Origin: Flabesymbios commensalis | Lineage: Eukaryota > Annelida > Polychaeta > Terebellida > Flabelligeridae | Direction: 5' to 3' | NCBI GenBank assembly: GCA_964017125.1 | Contig: OZ024902.1 | Span: 50,624,470-50,688,469, forward strand | Length of the DNA stretch: 64,000 nt | Part shown: positions 1 to 10,888 of the stretch, piece by piece | Position numbering within the stretch: position 1 is the first letter of the stretch | Layout of the letters: every line of letters starts with the position of its first letter | Notes under the pieces: model-generated | Databases searched by the model: none | Told to the model about the DNA's origin: nothing | The model's input: only the letters and a program-made list of their open reading frames with translations | Program-made: the position numbers and the translations under genes

Positions 1-290
1 TATCTGTGGGCTAGCCGGCGAAAACACGCACGAAGCCGGCAACACGATGCACGACACAGCGCCAAGGTGGCGCACTCGAACCCCAGACTGCTGATATGGT
101 ATCGGAACATTTATATTAAAAAATATTATAATATGTGCAAAAACTATGTGAGACTCCACGACATCTCATATGTGGACATTTAAGTCCGCAAATGAGAGGT
201 CGAGACAGAGCATATTCAATGATTCTGAAACTAGTTCACCCGACTCGTGACTAGGTAACCTTACATAACAAAATGTAATTATTTTATTTT
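1..290. other. Left edge flank, no gene
   Basis: Sequence downstream of the 3' end of the first LINE. The first 100 bases are GC-richer with short CCGGC inverted motifs. I see no open frame of note and no recognisable RNA gene. Confidence 0.5.
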
Positions 291-302
291 AGAATATCAT
301 CG

Positions 303-3300
303 ACTGCATACATAACAATTTTCAATGAAACATTGGGGCTGGTACATTTTAATAAAATACTTACGGGTATACAATACAAAACCTGAAAAACTATGAGTAT
401 GAAATTTGTCTCGAATTTCGTTTGGTAACTGATTTATTAAATTGGGAATATGATGAGAAATACATTTGGTAGCAAATACATGATTCACTTTTATTGGAGT
501 CAGATCATCACACCGTCTAATGTTATATCTGGACAGCCTGGTAAAATTTAGGTTTTGAAAATAATCCGGTAAACTCTTTATCAAATATTTGTAATACAAA
601 TATTAACTGATTAAGTTTAAATATATCCTGTATTTTTAAAAGATTGAGTTTAATAAAAATTGGATCCGTATGTGCTAAATATTTACTTTGTGTTATAAAT
701 CTTACTGCTCTCTTTTGTAATTTCTCAATTCTTTTATTGTTATGTCCCCAAATTAAAATGCCATAATGTACGTGTGGCAAAAATAGTGAGCTATACAACT
801 GTAGCAAAACATTTATGGGAATTACATATTTCATTTTATTGATAATTCCGAGGGTTCTTGAAAGTTTACAGGATAGTTTCTCTATATGATCGTTCCAATT
901 TAAATTTCTATCTAATCTAAATCCTAAAAAATCTACCACTTTTGAGTTACTAATAACAGTATTTGCGATCTGTATTTCCGGAATTGATACTTTACGTTGT
1001 ACTTTATGGAATATACAACATTTTGTCTTAGAAATATTTAAAGACAATTTATTGAGTTTTAACCATGTAATAATTTTTTCTAGCTCCATATTAATTATGT
1101 TAGCAGTTTCCTTGTTATTTGTGTTTATGGGTGCAAAAATTGTTGTATCATCATGATCATCGGCAAATAATATAAATTTGAAAAAGTTACTTGACTTAAC
1201 AATATCATTTATATAAATTAGAAACAGCAGCGGTCCTAAAATTGATCCCTGGGGAACACCTGTTTTTAAATCCAAAACCTGTGAATTGATGTCATCAAAA
1301 ACTACAAATTGTTTCCTATTTGACAGGTAGCTCTCAAGCAATTTTCCTGGACCATCAGAGACGCCATAAAATTTCAACTTTTTTATCAAGATGTTGTGAT
1401 CTAACGTGTCCAACGCTTTTGAGAGGTCCAGACAAATTCCCAGAGGCACCTGTCCCTTGTCCATCATGTTTAGTAACTTATCAACTAATTCTAATGCGGC
1501 AAATTCGGTCGAGTGACGTTTACGAAACCTATATTGACTTCCATAGAAAAGTCCATTTGTTTCAAAATAGGCATACAATTGATTAAAAATAACTCTTTCT
1601 ACAATCTTAGATGTCGATGGTAGTAGTGATATGGGTCGATAGTTTGTAAATAAAGTGTCATCTCCTGATTTGAAAATCGGAACTACTTTAGCTATTTTTA
1701 GCTGATTTGGAAATATGCCAATTTTTTAACATTGGTTTATTATAACAGTTAGGGGTTTTGAAATAATATCCACTATTGATTTAATTAGTATGTTGGAAAT
1801 GCTATCATAACCTGAACTGCTTTTAGAATCTAGTTGGGTGATTATTATATTTACTTCTTTTATGTCAACTGGTTGGAATTCAAATTTAGTATTAGGTTTT
1901 GATACCAAGTAATCGCTAAAGTGTCTATGTGAAACTTCTTCAATTTTGTCTGCAAGTTTTTTGCCTATATTTGTGAAAAACGCATTCAATTTATCTGCTA
2001 TATATTTTTTATCCGAAATTTTCTTTTCTCCATGTTTAAAATAGACAGGTAATTTTGTGTTTTGCTTGTTTTTATGTAATATATCATTAATTATTGACCA
2101 TGTTTTCTTCACATTACCACTATACATATTGAATATGTTTTGATAATTTCCTTTTTTTTGCCATTCGAATGCTACGTTTTAATATTTTATTGTATGTGTT
2201 TAAATTGGTGGAGAGGATATTATATTCGATTGTATTTGGATCACTTTTTCTCATCTTTTTGTATAATTCATTGCGAAATTTGATAGACTTCAATATACCA
2301 TAACTAATCCAACCATTTTTCTTATGTTTTTGGGGATTAAACTTTATATTTTTGCAAGGTAAAAATTTGTCTTTATTTTTTTCAATAATAGAAGACATAG
2401 TATCATAATTTATCTGGGGATCAGCTTCGGGATTTTGATCTATATTGCCTAAAATGTCTGCAGATATTAGCTCGGTTTTGAATTTTTCAATATTTTTGGG
2501 ACTCTGGTTTGAAACTTTTATGTATTTTGGTTGTTTGATATAAGAATGGTTACCCTCTATGCTTATAAAATATGGTTGATGATCTGAAAATGTATCTATT
2601 AATATACCTGATGACGCACCAGTAAGCTTTGCGGAATTTTTCCCTAAGAAATTATCAATAAGTGTGGCACTACGTCTCGATATCCTAGTGGGCAGTATTA
2701 TATGTGGATGAAAACTATGAGAAAGTACAACATTAAAATATTCACTAACTATATTACGTTTTAATATGTCAAGTAAATTAATATTAAAGTCGCCTCCTAT
2801 TATAACTTCAGCATTGAATGTATTTAATTTATCTAATACCTGACTAAATTGATTAATAAATGTACTATAATTATCTAGTGTATCTCTAGGGTGGTCTATA
2901 TATATTTCCTAGTATTATATTACTACTTGTATTTCCGCCCGACACTTTAATAAATTGACCTTCCCAGATATCTGACTTTTCGTAAATCGGTAGATTTGAA
3001 TAACTATAGCTATTATGTAAATATATCATCAGTCCACCTCGGGTACTAGACATTCTTCCTTGTGATATACATGTCTAATCATCAAGTTTAAACAACGCTA
3101 CATCATCATTTTGTGACAGCCAACTTTCTTGTATTATTATAGCACTAAATTGTAAGTTATTTTGTTTTAAATTTTCAACAAATAAAAATAACTCATCATA
3201 TTTTGCATTAATACTAGCTATATTTGTACTTAACACTGTAAAATTTGTTTTATTTTTTTCCAAAAAAGTTTTTTAATTGGCAGTATCCATATACGGTGAT

Positions 3301-3419
3301 TTATTTTATTTTATTTCGTTTTCAATATCTTCAATTGAATCAAGTATAGTCACTAAAGAATTATCTTGGTTACCATCAAAAATATCAGTCATTAAATTAT
3401 CATTTAACGAAACAGCCAT
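303..3419 (-). pseudogene. LINE-A ORF2: endonuclease-reverse transcriptase, decayed
   Basis: It would nick target DNA and copy the element RNA. The endonuclease part (about 3290-2450) shows IQESWL, the metal-site block IGGDFNINL near 2800 and SDHQPY near 2580, the APE-type catalytic landmarks. The linker is near 2400-1730. The reverse transcriptase (1578-523) shows the finger and palm motifs and FADD near 1165. The C-terminal part (599-303) ends in a CxxC-like tail. A possible start at 3419 (MAVSLNDNL) is followed in frame by a TAA inside an ATAAA run, and a second in-frame Met lies just after it. Reading frames break near 3290, 2920, 2150, 1730 and 550. The catalytic motif reads FADDHDDTT, three residues longer than the usual FADDTT. 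Confidence 0.85.
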
Positions 3420-4042
3420 TTATATTTAGTGTAGAATGAAATTGTAAGACAATCATTTCAAGAAATGCATTCCATATAGGGTTTCAAAAACTATGCATAT
3501 TGCATTCAAAGTAAAGTATTGTTAATGTGTACACAGATTAAACAAGCATTGGTAATATAATACAATAAGCAATAGTCACGAGAGGGGTGAACAGCTTCTG
3601 CACAAAATGCGTCTGCTATTTGGGACACATTGTGTCACAAGCAACAAACTAATGTACATGTCATGGTCTACAATGAGTTGACCAGGACATGTACTCGTAC
3701 TGACAGCTGCTGACCACCCACATGATTCCAAATCGTTAGATTTCCAATCATGCGTGCAGGCAAGCAGATGCCATTACAACAACGTATAAACAATCCATAA
3801 CATAGTGATAAGTGCTATAAATGGCATGTTCATAGGTCAAGACTGTCTTGACCCTAGAGTATTTTAGCTTAGCTGATACGTGTTTGTGAACCGGAACGAT
3901 AATTACAATACAATAACATTATGATTAATTTGTAAAACGCATATCAGTAATAGCAAGAATATATTAACTATGTATTCTTGGTAATAGTGATAATACAGAG
4001 CGAGTGTTCATGATATTTGATGTACAAATTACTAAAGTCACT
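3420..4042. other. Inter-ORF spacer of LINE-A
   Basis: About 620 bp between the end of ORF1 and the start of ORF2, with no open frame. It is repeated with few differences at 6534-7146 in copy B, so it is a genuine part of the element rather than a later insertion. It is unusually long for an inter-ORF gap and could hold an internal translation or promoter signal, but I recognise none. Confidence 0.6.
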
Positions 4043-5374
4043 TCAGTTTATCGCAAACGAGTTTAAGTGCCTCACCAAGTTTATTTTTCCTGACAATTTC
4101 GTAGGATCCGCTGCAGCATCGTCATTTAAAGCAACACCAGCTCCCCAAAAACGCTCACGAATCCCAGCAATAACAATTCGTTTGTCACCCGTGTCAAGTA
4201 ATGCTTTTTTAAAGTCTTCAGATTGATCGGATTTGGCTTCGATCAGTTCACACATAATATCGAAACATTGATCACTCCACTTGTCCTCAGAAAAATCTGT
4301 CACTTTATGCCCCAACACACGGCACGGATACGGGTCTGCTTGGTTTCTAACTTCTACGGCCGTCGCTGAATCACCAAATAATAGGGCTTTCTGATGCTGT
4401 AGTCCCTGTTCAATAGTTTTATAAATCGTATGATTCACCTTGAAAGTGGATTCGTGAAATGCTGAGAAAATTGAAGGTTTTCCCCACGTAATAACACAGT
4501 CTTCTTTTATCTTCACACACAATTTTGCTTGGTTTATATCTTCGGGTAGGGAGTTTAAAGTGCCAATAGTGTACAGCTTGCCATCAACATACAGTTTGTC
4601 AACACTGACCTTTGCTCGGTAACCCTTCTCTTTCGCGCGGTACATTGACGGCAATAACACACGTCGTTTCTTCTTGATTTCTTTTGACCAGTCTTGGGTG
4701 ATCAAAAACGGTTTCTTTAAGGCAGATTTTTTGGATAAAATCGTCTGTATATCCCCAAACCAGTGAAATTTAGCTATAATCGGTCTGTTACTTCCAGGCT
4801 GTTTTACTCCTTCACGATGGCAGCGCACAATTTTTATATCACTATAGTCTGGAACTTCGATATCTTCTAACATAGATAAAACTAGTTTTTTTTAGAGTCA
4901 TTTTCAGTTTCTTGTGTATTTTCTTGTATTCCAAAAAATAACAAATTATCTCTTCTTGTTTGACACTCCTGATATATTACACGTTCTTCTAAAGTTTTAT
5001 TTTTTTGTTCAGCCATTTTTAGACGACATTCTAAATCAGTGCAATGTTCTTTCAGTTTAATTATCGAGACTGAATTAACACCAGTTGAAGCAAAGGCTTG
5101 GGTCGCGGTATCGTGTGCATAATCTAGAGAGTGATTAATACTCAGCTCTAGCTCTTCAAATCTTTTGTTCAGCGAACTATACTTGTGCCCAGTCAGGCGC
5201 GCCATTTGGCAATTCAATCGGTTTCTGTATTGTTATACATGGTGATTTGGTACGCTGACCATTCTCTGAAATTGGGCTGAAATCCATTTCTGTGTTTGCT
5301 CTTTTATCTCTTCTTGTCTCTTCAGAATCCGTCATTTTTCTATCAGCGTGAATCTTGAACCATTCATGCACCAA
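4043..5374 (-). pseudogene. LINE-A ORF1: coiled coil + RRM-like + NADAR domain
   Basis: ORF1 proteins of this type bind element RNA. Reading from 5374, an acidic and basic N-terminus (MTDSEETRRDKRANTEMDF) runs to a TAG near 5180. A second frame from 5217 gives a heptad-like coiled coil (NKRFEELELSINHSL, LKEHCTDLECRLKMAEQ) and the start of an RRM (RRDNLLFFGIQEN). A third frame, from 4873, completes the RRM-like core (DIKIVRCHREG, RPIIAKFHWF) and the ORF1 C-terminal domain (VSVDKLYVDGKLY). It continues into about 150 residues matching NADAR/YbiA (DUF1768): TIEQGLQHQKALLFGD, DKWSDQCFDIMCELIEAK, RERFWGAG. The frame change at 4890 lies in a run of eight A. A one-base loss near 4090 alters the last 14 or so residues compared with copy B. 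NADAR enzymes remove ADP-ribose from guanine or cleave related N-glycosides; the role here is inferred. Confidence 0.8.
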
Positions 5375-5452
5375 ATTGGTTTAAAAATGAAAATATTACC
5401 GATATATTTCCTATCAAAAATGAAAAATTATCGTCCAGCCACTCTCACACGT

Positions 5453-6175
5453 TGTAAACTATTGACCTGTATTACAGTAACAATAGTTTCAGAAGGCAGT
5501 TGAATTATTTGAGTTGAGCAGTGTGTTATATTAGCTGAATGCATAGCGGAAAACAATTATTATTAAACCATTGTATTTTTGTATGAAGTTGGGCCAACGT
5601 TGGGTCAGCAATGCCAGAGTTGAGCGCATTGGGGCGGCGTTGTGCCAGCGTTGCCACTAGGACAGGTGTGAACATGCCTCATTATATCATTGATAGTGAG
5701 GATGTTCTGCCAAACAGATATTTGTGGATCCAGGGCACGGTTGGAAGGCCATGAACAAGGTCTACAACGTGACGTCGGAACCTACAGGTCTGCCCACTAA
5801 TAATACAGATATTATGTAATCCTTATTATATCATTAAGTAGCTAGGTGTGAGTAGTAATTAGATTCAAATAAAAGGGTCGATAGTGGTCATGCAAACGTA
5901 TTTCTGAGACCCCACCTTTAGAGGTAAAATGGTGGCAGAGATGATTGTGAGCAGCTAGACCAAAGAATGCTGTTTTGGGGCTGGCCCACTGTCTGCGACG
6001 TCGGACCAACATTAGTCTAGCATTGGCTCAAAGTTCCATGTTAGCTGAGCTACTTGTGTAAACACGGCTAGAGGATGGCACAGTTATTCTATGTTATACT
6101 CGAGAAGTCTGCCAGTGCGCAGGTGCAGAATTTATAACATAGAGAAAGCCAGAGACAAAGAGCAAGAGAGCTCTG
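5453..6175. repeat. Dispersed repeat R, copy 1
   Basis: About 720 bp that recurs at 10178-10888 with high identity. Both copies open with TGTAAACTATTG and end in GAGAGCTCTG. Inside lie an AATAAA and a TGGTGGCAGAG segment some 480 bp in, a layout like the end of an LTR followed by a primer-binding site. No inner gene is visible, so an old LTR-element fragment is only a possibility. It also contains several CCAACGTTGG-like motifs. It abuts LINE copy B at 6176, the join of a tandem duplication. Confidence 0.6.
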
Positions 6176-6177
6176 TG

Positions 6178-6533
6178 ATATGCATGTATAATCATCAAGT
6201 TTAAACAACGCTACATCATCATTTTGTAACAGCCAACTTTCTTGTATTATTATAGCACTAAATTGTAAGTTATTTTGTTTTAAATTTTCAACAAATAAAA
6301 ATAACTCATCATATTTTGCATTAATACTAGCTATATTTGTACTTAACACTGTAAAATTTGTTTTATTTTTTTCCAAAAAAGTTTTCAAATTGGCAGTATC
6401 CATATACGGTGATTTATTTTATTTTATTTCGTTTTCAGTATCTTCAATTGAATCAAGTATAGTCACTAAAGAATTATCTTGGTTACCATCAAAAATATCA
6501 GTCATTAAATTATCATTTAACGAAACAGCCATT
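6178..6533 (-). pseudogene. LINE-B ORF2 N-terminus (endonuclease start only)
   Basis: It encodes the first part of the APE-type endonuclease, with MDTANLKTFLEKNKTN and IIIQESWLLQNDD readable from an in-frame Met at 6403. Copy A has a stop at the position of Leu in DTANLKT, so copy B preserves the older sequence here. The TAA inside the ATAAA run upstream of this Met is present in both copies, which favours the Met at 6403 as the working start of ORF2. The frame runs into unrelated sequence at 6175. Confidence 0.65.
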
Positions 6534-7146
6534 TATATTTAGTGTATAATGAAATTGTAAGACAATCATTTCAAGAAATGCATTCCATATAGGGTTTCAA
6601 AAACTATGCATATTGCATTCAAAGTAAAGTATTGTTAATGTGTACACAGATTGAACAAGCATTGGTAATATAATACAATAAGCAATAGTCACGAGAGGGG
6701 TGAACAGCTTCTGCACAAAATGCGTCTGCTATTTGGGACACATTGTGTCACAAGCAACAAACTAATGTACATGTCATGGCCTACAATGAGTTGACCAGAA
6801 CATGTACACGTACTGACAGCTGCTGACCACCCACATGATTCCAAATCGTTAGATTTCCAATCATGCGTGCAGGCAAGCAGATGCCATTACAACAACGTAT
6901 AAACAATCCATAACATAGTGATAAGTGCTATAAATGGCATGTTCATAGGTCAAGACTGTCTTGACCCTAGAGTATTTTAGCTTAGCTGATACGTGTTTGT
7001 GAACCGGAACGATAATTACAATACAATAACATTATGATTTGTAAAACGCATATCAGTAATAGCAAGAATATATTAACTATGTATTCTTGGTAATAGTGAT
7101 AATACAGAGCGAGTGTTCATGATATTTGATGTACAAATTACTAAAG

Positions 7147-8401
7147 TCACTTCAGTTTATCGCAAACGAGTTTAAGTGCCTCACCAAGTTTATTTTTTCC
7201 TGACAATTTCGTAGGATCCGCTGCAGCATCGTCATTTAAAGCAACACCAGCTCCCCAAAAACGCTCACGAATCCCAGCAATAACAATTCGTTTGTCACCT
7301 GTGTCAAGTAATGTTTTTTTAAAGTCTTCAGATTGATCGGATTTGGCTTCGATCAGTTCACACATAATATCGAAACATTGATCACTCCACTTGTCCTCAG
7401 AAAAATCTGTCACTTTACGCCCCAACACACGGCACAGATACGGGTCTGCTTGGTTTCTAACTTCTACGGCCGTCGCTGAATCACCAAATAATAGGGCTTT
7501 CTGATGCTGTAGTCCCTGTTCAAGAGTTTTATAAATCGTATGATTCACCTTGAAAGTGGATTCGTGAAATGCTGAGAAAATTGAAGGTTTTCCCCACGTA
7601 ATAACACAGTCTTCTTTTATCTTCACACACAATTTTGCTTGGTTTATATCTTCGGGTAGGGAGTTTAAAGTGCCAATAGTGTACAGCTTGCCATCAACAT
7701 ACAGTTTGTCAACACTGACCTTTGCTCGGTAACCCTTCTCTTTCGCGCGGTACATTGACGGCAATAACACACGTCGTTTCTTCTTGATTGCTTTTGACCA
7801 GTCTTGGGTGATCAAAAACGGTTTCTTTAAGGCAGATTTTTTGGATAAAATCGTCTGTATATCCCCAAACCAGTGAAATTTAGCTATAATCGGTCTGTTA
7901 CTTCCAGGCTGTTTTACTCCTTCACGATGGCAGCGCACAATTTTTATATCACTATAGTCTGGAACTTCGATATCTTCTAACATAGATAAAACTAGTTTTT
8001 TTTAGAGTCATTTTCAGTTTCTTGTGTATTTTCTTGTATTCCAAAAAATAACAAATTATCTCTTATTGTTTGACACTCCTGATATATTACACGTTCTTCT
8101 AAAGTTTTATTTTTTTGTTCAGCCATTTTTAGACGACATTCTAAATCAGTGCAATGTTCTTTCAGTTTAATTATCGAGACTGAATTAACACCAGTTGAAG
8201 CAAAGGCTTGGGTCGCGGTATCGTGTGCATAATCTAGAGAGTGATTAATACTCAGCTCTAGCTCTTCAAATCTTTTGTTTAGCGAACTATACTTGTGCCC
8301 AGTCAGGCGCGCCATTTGGCAATTCAATCGGTTTCTGTATTGTTATACATGGTGATTTGGTACGCTGACCATTCTCTGAAATTGGGCTGAAATCCATTTC
8401 T
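7147..8401 (-). pseudogene. LINE-B ORF1 with complete NADAR domain
   Basis: From 7983 down to 7147 a 278-residue open frame runs without a stop. Residues 1-115 are the RRM-like core and C-terminal domain of a LINE ORF1. Residues about 127-275 are a full NADAR fold, with the conserved Glu in TLEQGLQHQKALLF (E155) and the C-terminal WGAG (W243, G244, G246) preceded by RERF. It ends KLVCDKLK. The upstream coiled-coil frame (8327-7992) leads into the same eight-A run as copy A, so the two frames are joined only by a -1 shift. The ORF1 N-terminus is lost at 8401. The NADAR call rests on motif order and spacing and has not been checked by profile search. Confidence 0.8.
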
Positions 8402-8638
8402 AATCTATTGAATTGTTGCAGATAAATTGAGTAAAATTATTTTTAAAATGTTCACCTCACTAGTAAGCCAGAGACGTGTATTAGTTGGTAAAACTAGTTA
8501 TTCTATGTCTATGATTAGAATAGAATTTGGGTAGCTTGTGGTGTTTGATCCACAAGGCTGTACGGGCGCCACACGGGAGGCGACCCCAGACCTGAGGGGT
8601 ACGGGTCAGGGTCGTGATACTCTAATGTGCTGGGAACG

Positions 8639-8974
8639 TACATAGTGCATCAGTGCATCGGAGGACGTGAGCTATGGACAGTGCTCATGGGGAGATACCG
8701 GTTCTCCGCCAACGTGCTAGTTCTCCGCCCATGAGCTGTCTCTGTCACGATCCTTAGGTGCTGCACTGGTACCTGCAGGTGGTACAACGGGGATGTTGTA
8801 CCGGAGATGGATCGGTATGTATAGTGCATAAATGCACCCGGAAGGTGGCGCATAGACATGGTTCATGGAGAGATACGTGCGTTCTCTGCTGCTGGACTGT
8901 CTCGGTCACGATTCTTGGGTGCTGCACTGAAACCTCCAGGTGGTACAACGGGGATGTTGTACCGGATGCTTACG
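8639..8974. repeat. Two-unit tandem repeat, about 170 bp each
   Basis: Both units share GAGATAC, a CTGTCTC(T/G)GTCACGAT block and end in the identical GGTGGTACAACGGGGATGTT followed by GTACCGG. The first spans about 8639-8805 and the second about 8819-8974. Divergence is moderate, so the duplication is not recent. Confidence 0.7.
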
Positions 8975-9757
8975 GGTACCACAGCGCGCCGATAGGCCAG
9001 GCGTGGCATGGTAGTCCAGGCGTCAGGCCGACGCCATGGTTTGTACGGGATAAGGTTTCTGTAAGGAGCCAGTACAAGCTGAGATAAGCCAGGGATAGCG
9101 CTGGTAAGCGCATGGCAAGAGAGCCATTGGTACCGCTGGTCAGAAGCCGTGAACGGCGCTGACAAGCACATGCATGGACCCGTGTCGGACAGGCTGAGCT
9201 ATTATTATAAGCACGACGCCGCCGCTACGCAATTGCCATGCACACACTTATACATGGCGTGACCATGTATACATTGTTATAATATATATTTTGCTTGATA
9301 TACTGTGCTAAATATTTTTATGTGGATTGCTGTGTGGATTTAGTTAGATATTGACGGACGTGTGCCGTCAGTGTGATGTGCTGAGACAGCAGCACATTCT
9401 CGTCAACGAAGTGGTTGACGGACTAATTGTTATTTTGACTTGTGACCATGATTACACTGTTATGACTGTCCTGACAGACGGATATAAGACATACCACATA
9501 ACCAGCGAAGCATGGACAATTAGAGGTCTCCAAAACCCAAATTATACTGTACCTGTTTGCTTATGTGTTGTCAAAATTCAACCGTTACAAGTGAATGTTT
9601 GCAGTGGACTATATGTGATGATGTCTTCTAAAGTGCCAGTATCTCTCAACAATAGTTTTAGACTTAGTGGCGCTTCGAACATTGGAAGCCATATCAATTT
9701 ATAAGTCTAATTGGAAAAAATTACCTCAAATTCATGTTTTACAGATTGCTAAAATAT

Positions 9758-9822
9758 GAGAGACACCATGGTCCACCTGCACGGTGTGGGTCGTCACCCA
9801 CCGTGGTGGCTAGGGTGTCTCT
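9758..9822. repeat. Long nested stem-loop
   Basis: Outer arms AGAGACACC and GGTGTCTCT enclose CCAC/GTGG and an inner GTGGGT-CGTC-ACCCAC hairpin. The whole 65-base stretch can fold as a bulged stem of precursor-microRNA size. It could equally be a small hairpin transposon remnant; nothing shows expression. Confidence 0.5.
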
Positions 9823-10177
9823 TGGAGCGCAATGGCTGGTATGGATGTCGTAGAATTTACCGGTGACAGACACTCTGTATGAGTGAGTAGGACAGGACGA
9901 GTGACACCTTTCTCATTTCGTGGTCAATGTAAGTGTTATTTGAATACAGGTGTAACCAGTCAGCGATACACGTATGGACACTAATCAATGTACTTGTGAA
10001 CTAATACTGCAATCTACATACGTGTGAACTCTTCTTAATATGTGTGTGACTTATAATCAATATATGTGTGAAATGTAGTAACTAGATGTGTGGCCTATTA
10101 TATATACTGTCGTATTAATCACACAACTTTCTTTGATATGAGTTAAAATGGGATTTGAACTTTAAGGGAAGGGCGTG

Positions 10178-10888
10178 TGTAAACTATTGATCTGTATTAA
10201 AGTAATAATAGTTTCAGAAGGCAGTTGAATTATTTGAGTTATATTAGCTGAATGCATAGCGGAAAACAATTATTATTAAACCATTGTATTTTTGTATGAA
10301 GTTGGGCCAACGTTGGGTCAGCAATGCCAGAGTTGAGCGCATTGGGCCGGCGTTGTGCCAGCGTTGCCACTAGGACAGGTGCGAACATGCCTCATTATAT
10401 CATTGATAGTGAGGATGTTCTGCCAAACAGACATTTGTTGATCCAGGGCACGGTTGGAAGGCCATGAACAGGGTCTACAACGTGACGTCGGAAGCTACAG
10501 GTCTGCCCACTAATAATACAGATATTATGTAATCCTTATGATATCATTAAGTAGCTAGGTGTGAGTGGTAATTAGATTCAAATAAAAGGGTCGATAGTGG
10601 TCATGCAAACGTATTTCTGAGACCCCACCTTTAGAGGTAAAATGGTGGCAGAGATGATTGTGAGCAGCTAGACCAAATAATGCTGTTTTGGGGTTGGCCC
10701 ACTGTCTGCGACGTCGGACCAACATTAGTCTACCATTGGCTCAAAGTTCCATGTTAGCTGAGTTACTTGTGTAAACACGGCTAGAGGATGGCACAGTTAT
10801 TCTATGTTATACTCGAGAAGTCTGTCAGTGCGCAGGCGCAGAATTTATAACATAGAGAAAGGCAGAGACAAAGAGCAAGAGAGCTCTG
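10178..10888. repeat. Dispersed repeat R, copy 2
   Basis: Second copy of the roughly 715-bp repeat at 5453-6175, in the same orientation, with a few substitutions and one short deletion near the start. It ends in GAGAGCTCTG, after which the sequence is unique. This marks the right edge of the tandem duplication. Confidence 0.65.

Larger units (their letters stand above)
290..5440 (-). mobile_element. LINE-A: non-LTR retrotransposon with a NADAR-bearing ORF1
   Basis: A nearly full-length LINE read on the minus strand. The order from high to low coordinate is ORF1 (coiled coil, RRM-like region, NADAR domain), about 620 bp of non-coding inter-ORF DNA, then ORF2 with an APE-type endonuclease, a linker and a reverse transcriptase. 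The reverse transcriptase has the signature of the CR1/Jockey superfamily (HSTE, DLSKALDTLDH, GVPQGSILGPLLFLIYINDI, FADD). ORF2 is interrupted several times and ORF1 changes frame, so this copy is dead. The segment 3063-5291 recurs almost identically at 6176-8401. No host coding exon is recognisable inside it. The exact 5' end near 5440 is inferred from where the adjacent R repeat begins. Confidence 0.85.
6176..8401 (-). mobile_element. LINE-B: internal fragment duplicated from LINE-A
   Basis: It matches 3063-5291 of LINE-A with only scattered substitutions. It is cut at both ends: it begins inside the endonuclease and stops inside the ORF1 N-terminus. A retrotransposed copy would normally keep its 3' end, so this is a DNA-level duplicate rather than a fresh insertion. 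Together with repeat R it forms the second unit of a tandem duplication (3063-6175 and 6176-10888). Confidence 0.8.
8402..10177. other. Insert specific to the second duplication unit
   Basis: About 1.78 kb between LINE-B and repeat R copy 2, where the first unit has only about 160 bp of LINE 5' sequence. It is distinctly GC-rich from about 8560 to 9200, unlike its surroundings. It holds a tandem duplication and one long stem-loop, listed separately. A 117-codon open frame (9351-9704, +) shows no domain I recognise and is probably chance or a transposon remnant. Confidence 0.5.

Noticed and set aside
5453-10888. The two R repeats as the paired LTRs of one element
   Set aside because: Both copies extend well past the LTR-like part, and the interval holds a LINE duplicate rather than retroviral-type genes. 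A tandem duplication explains the layout.
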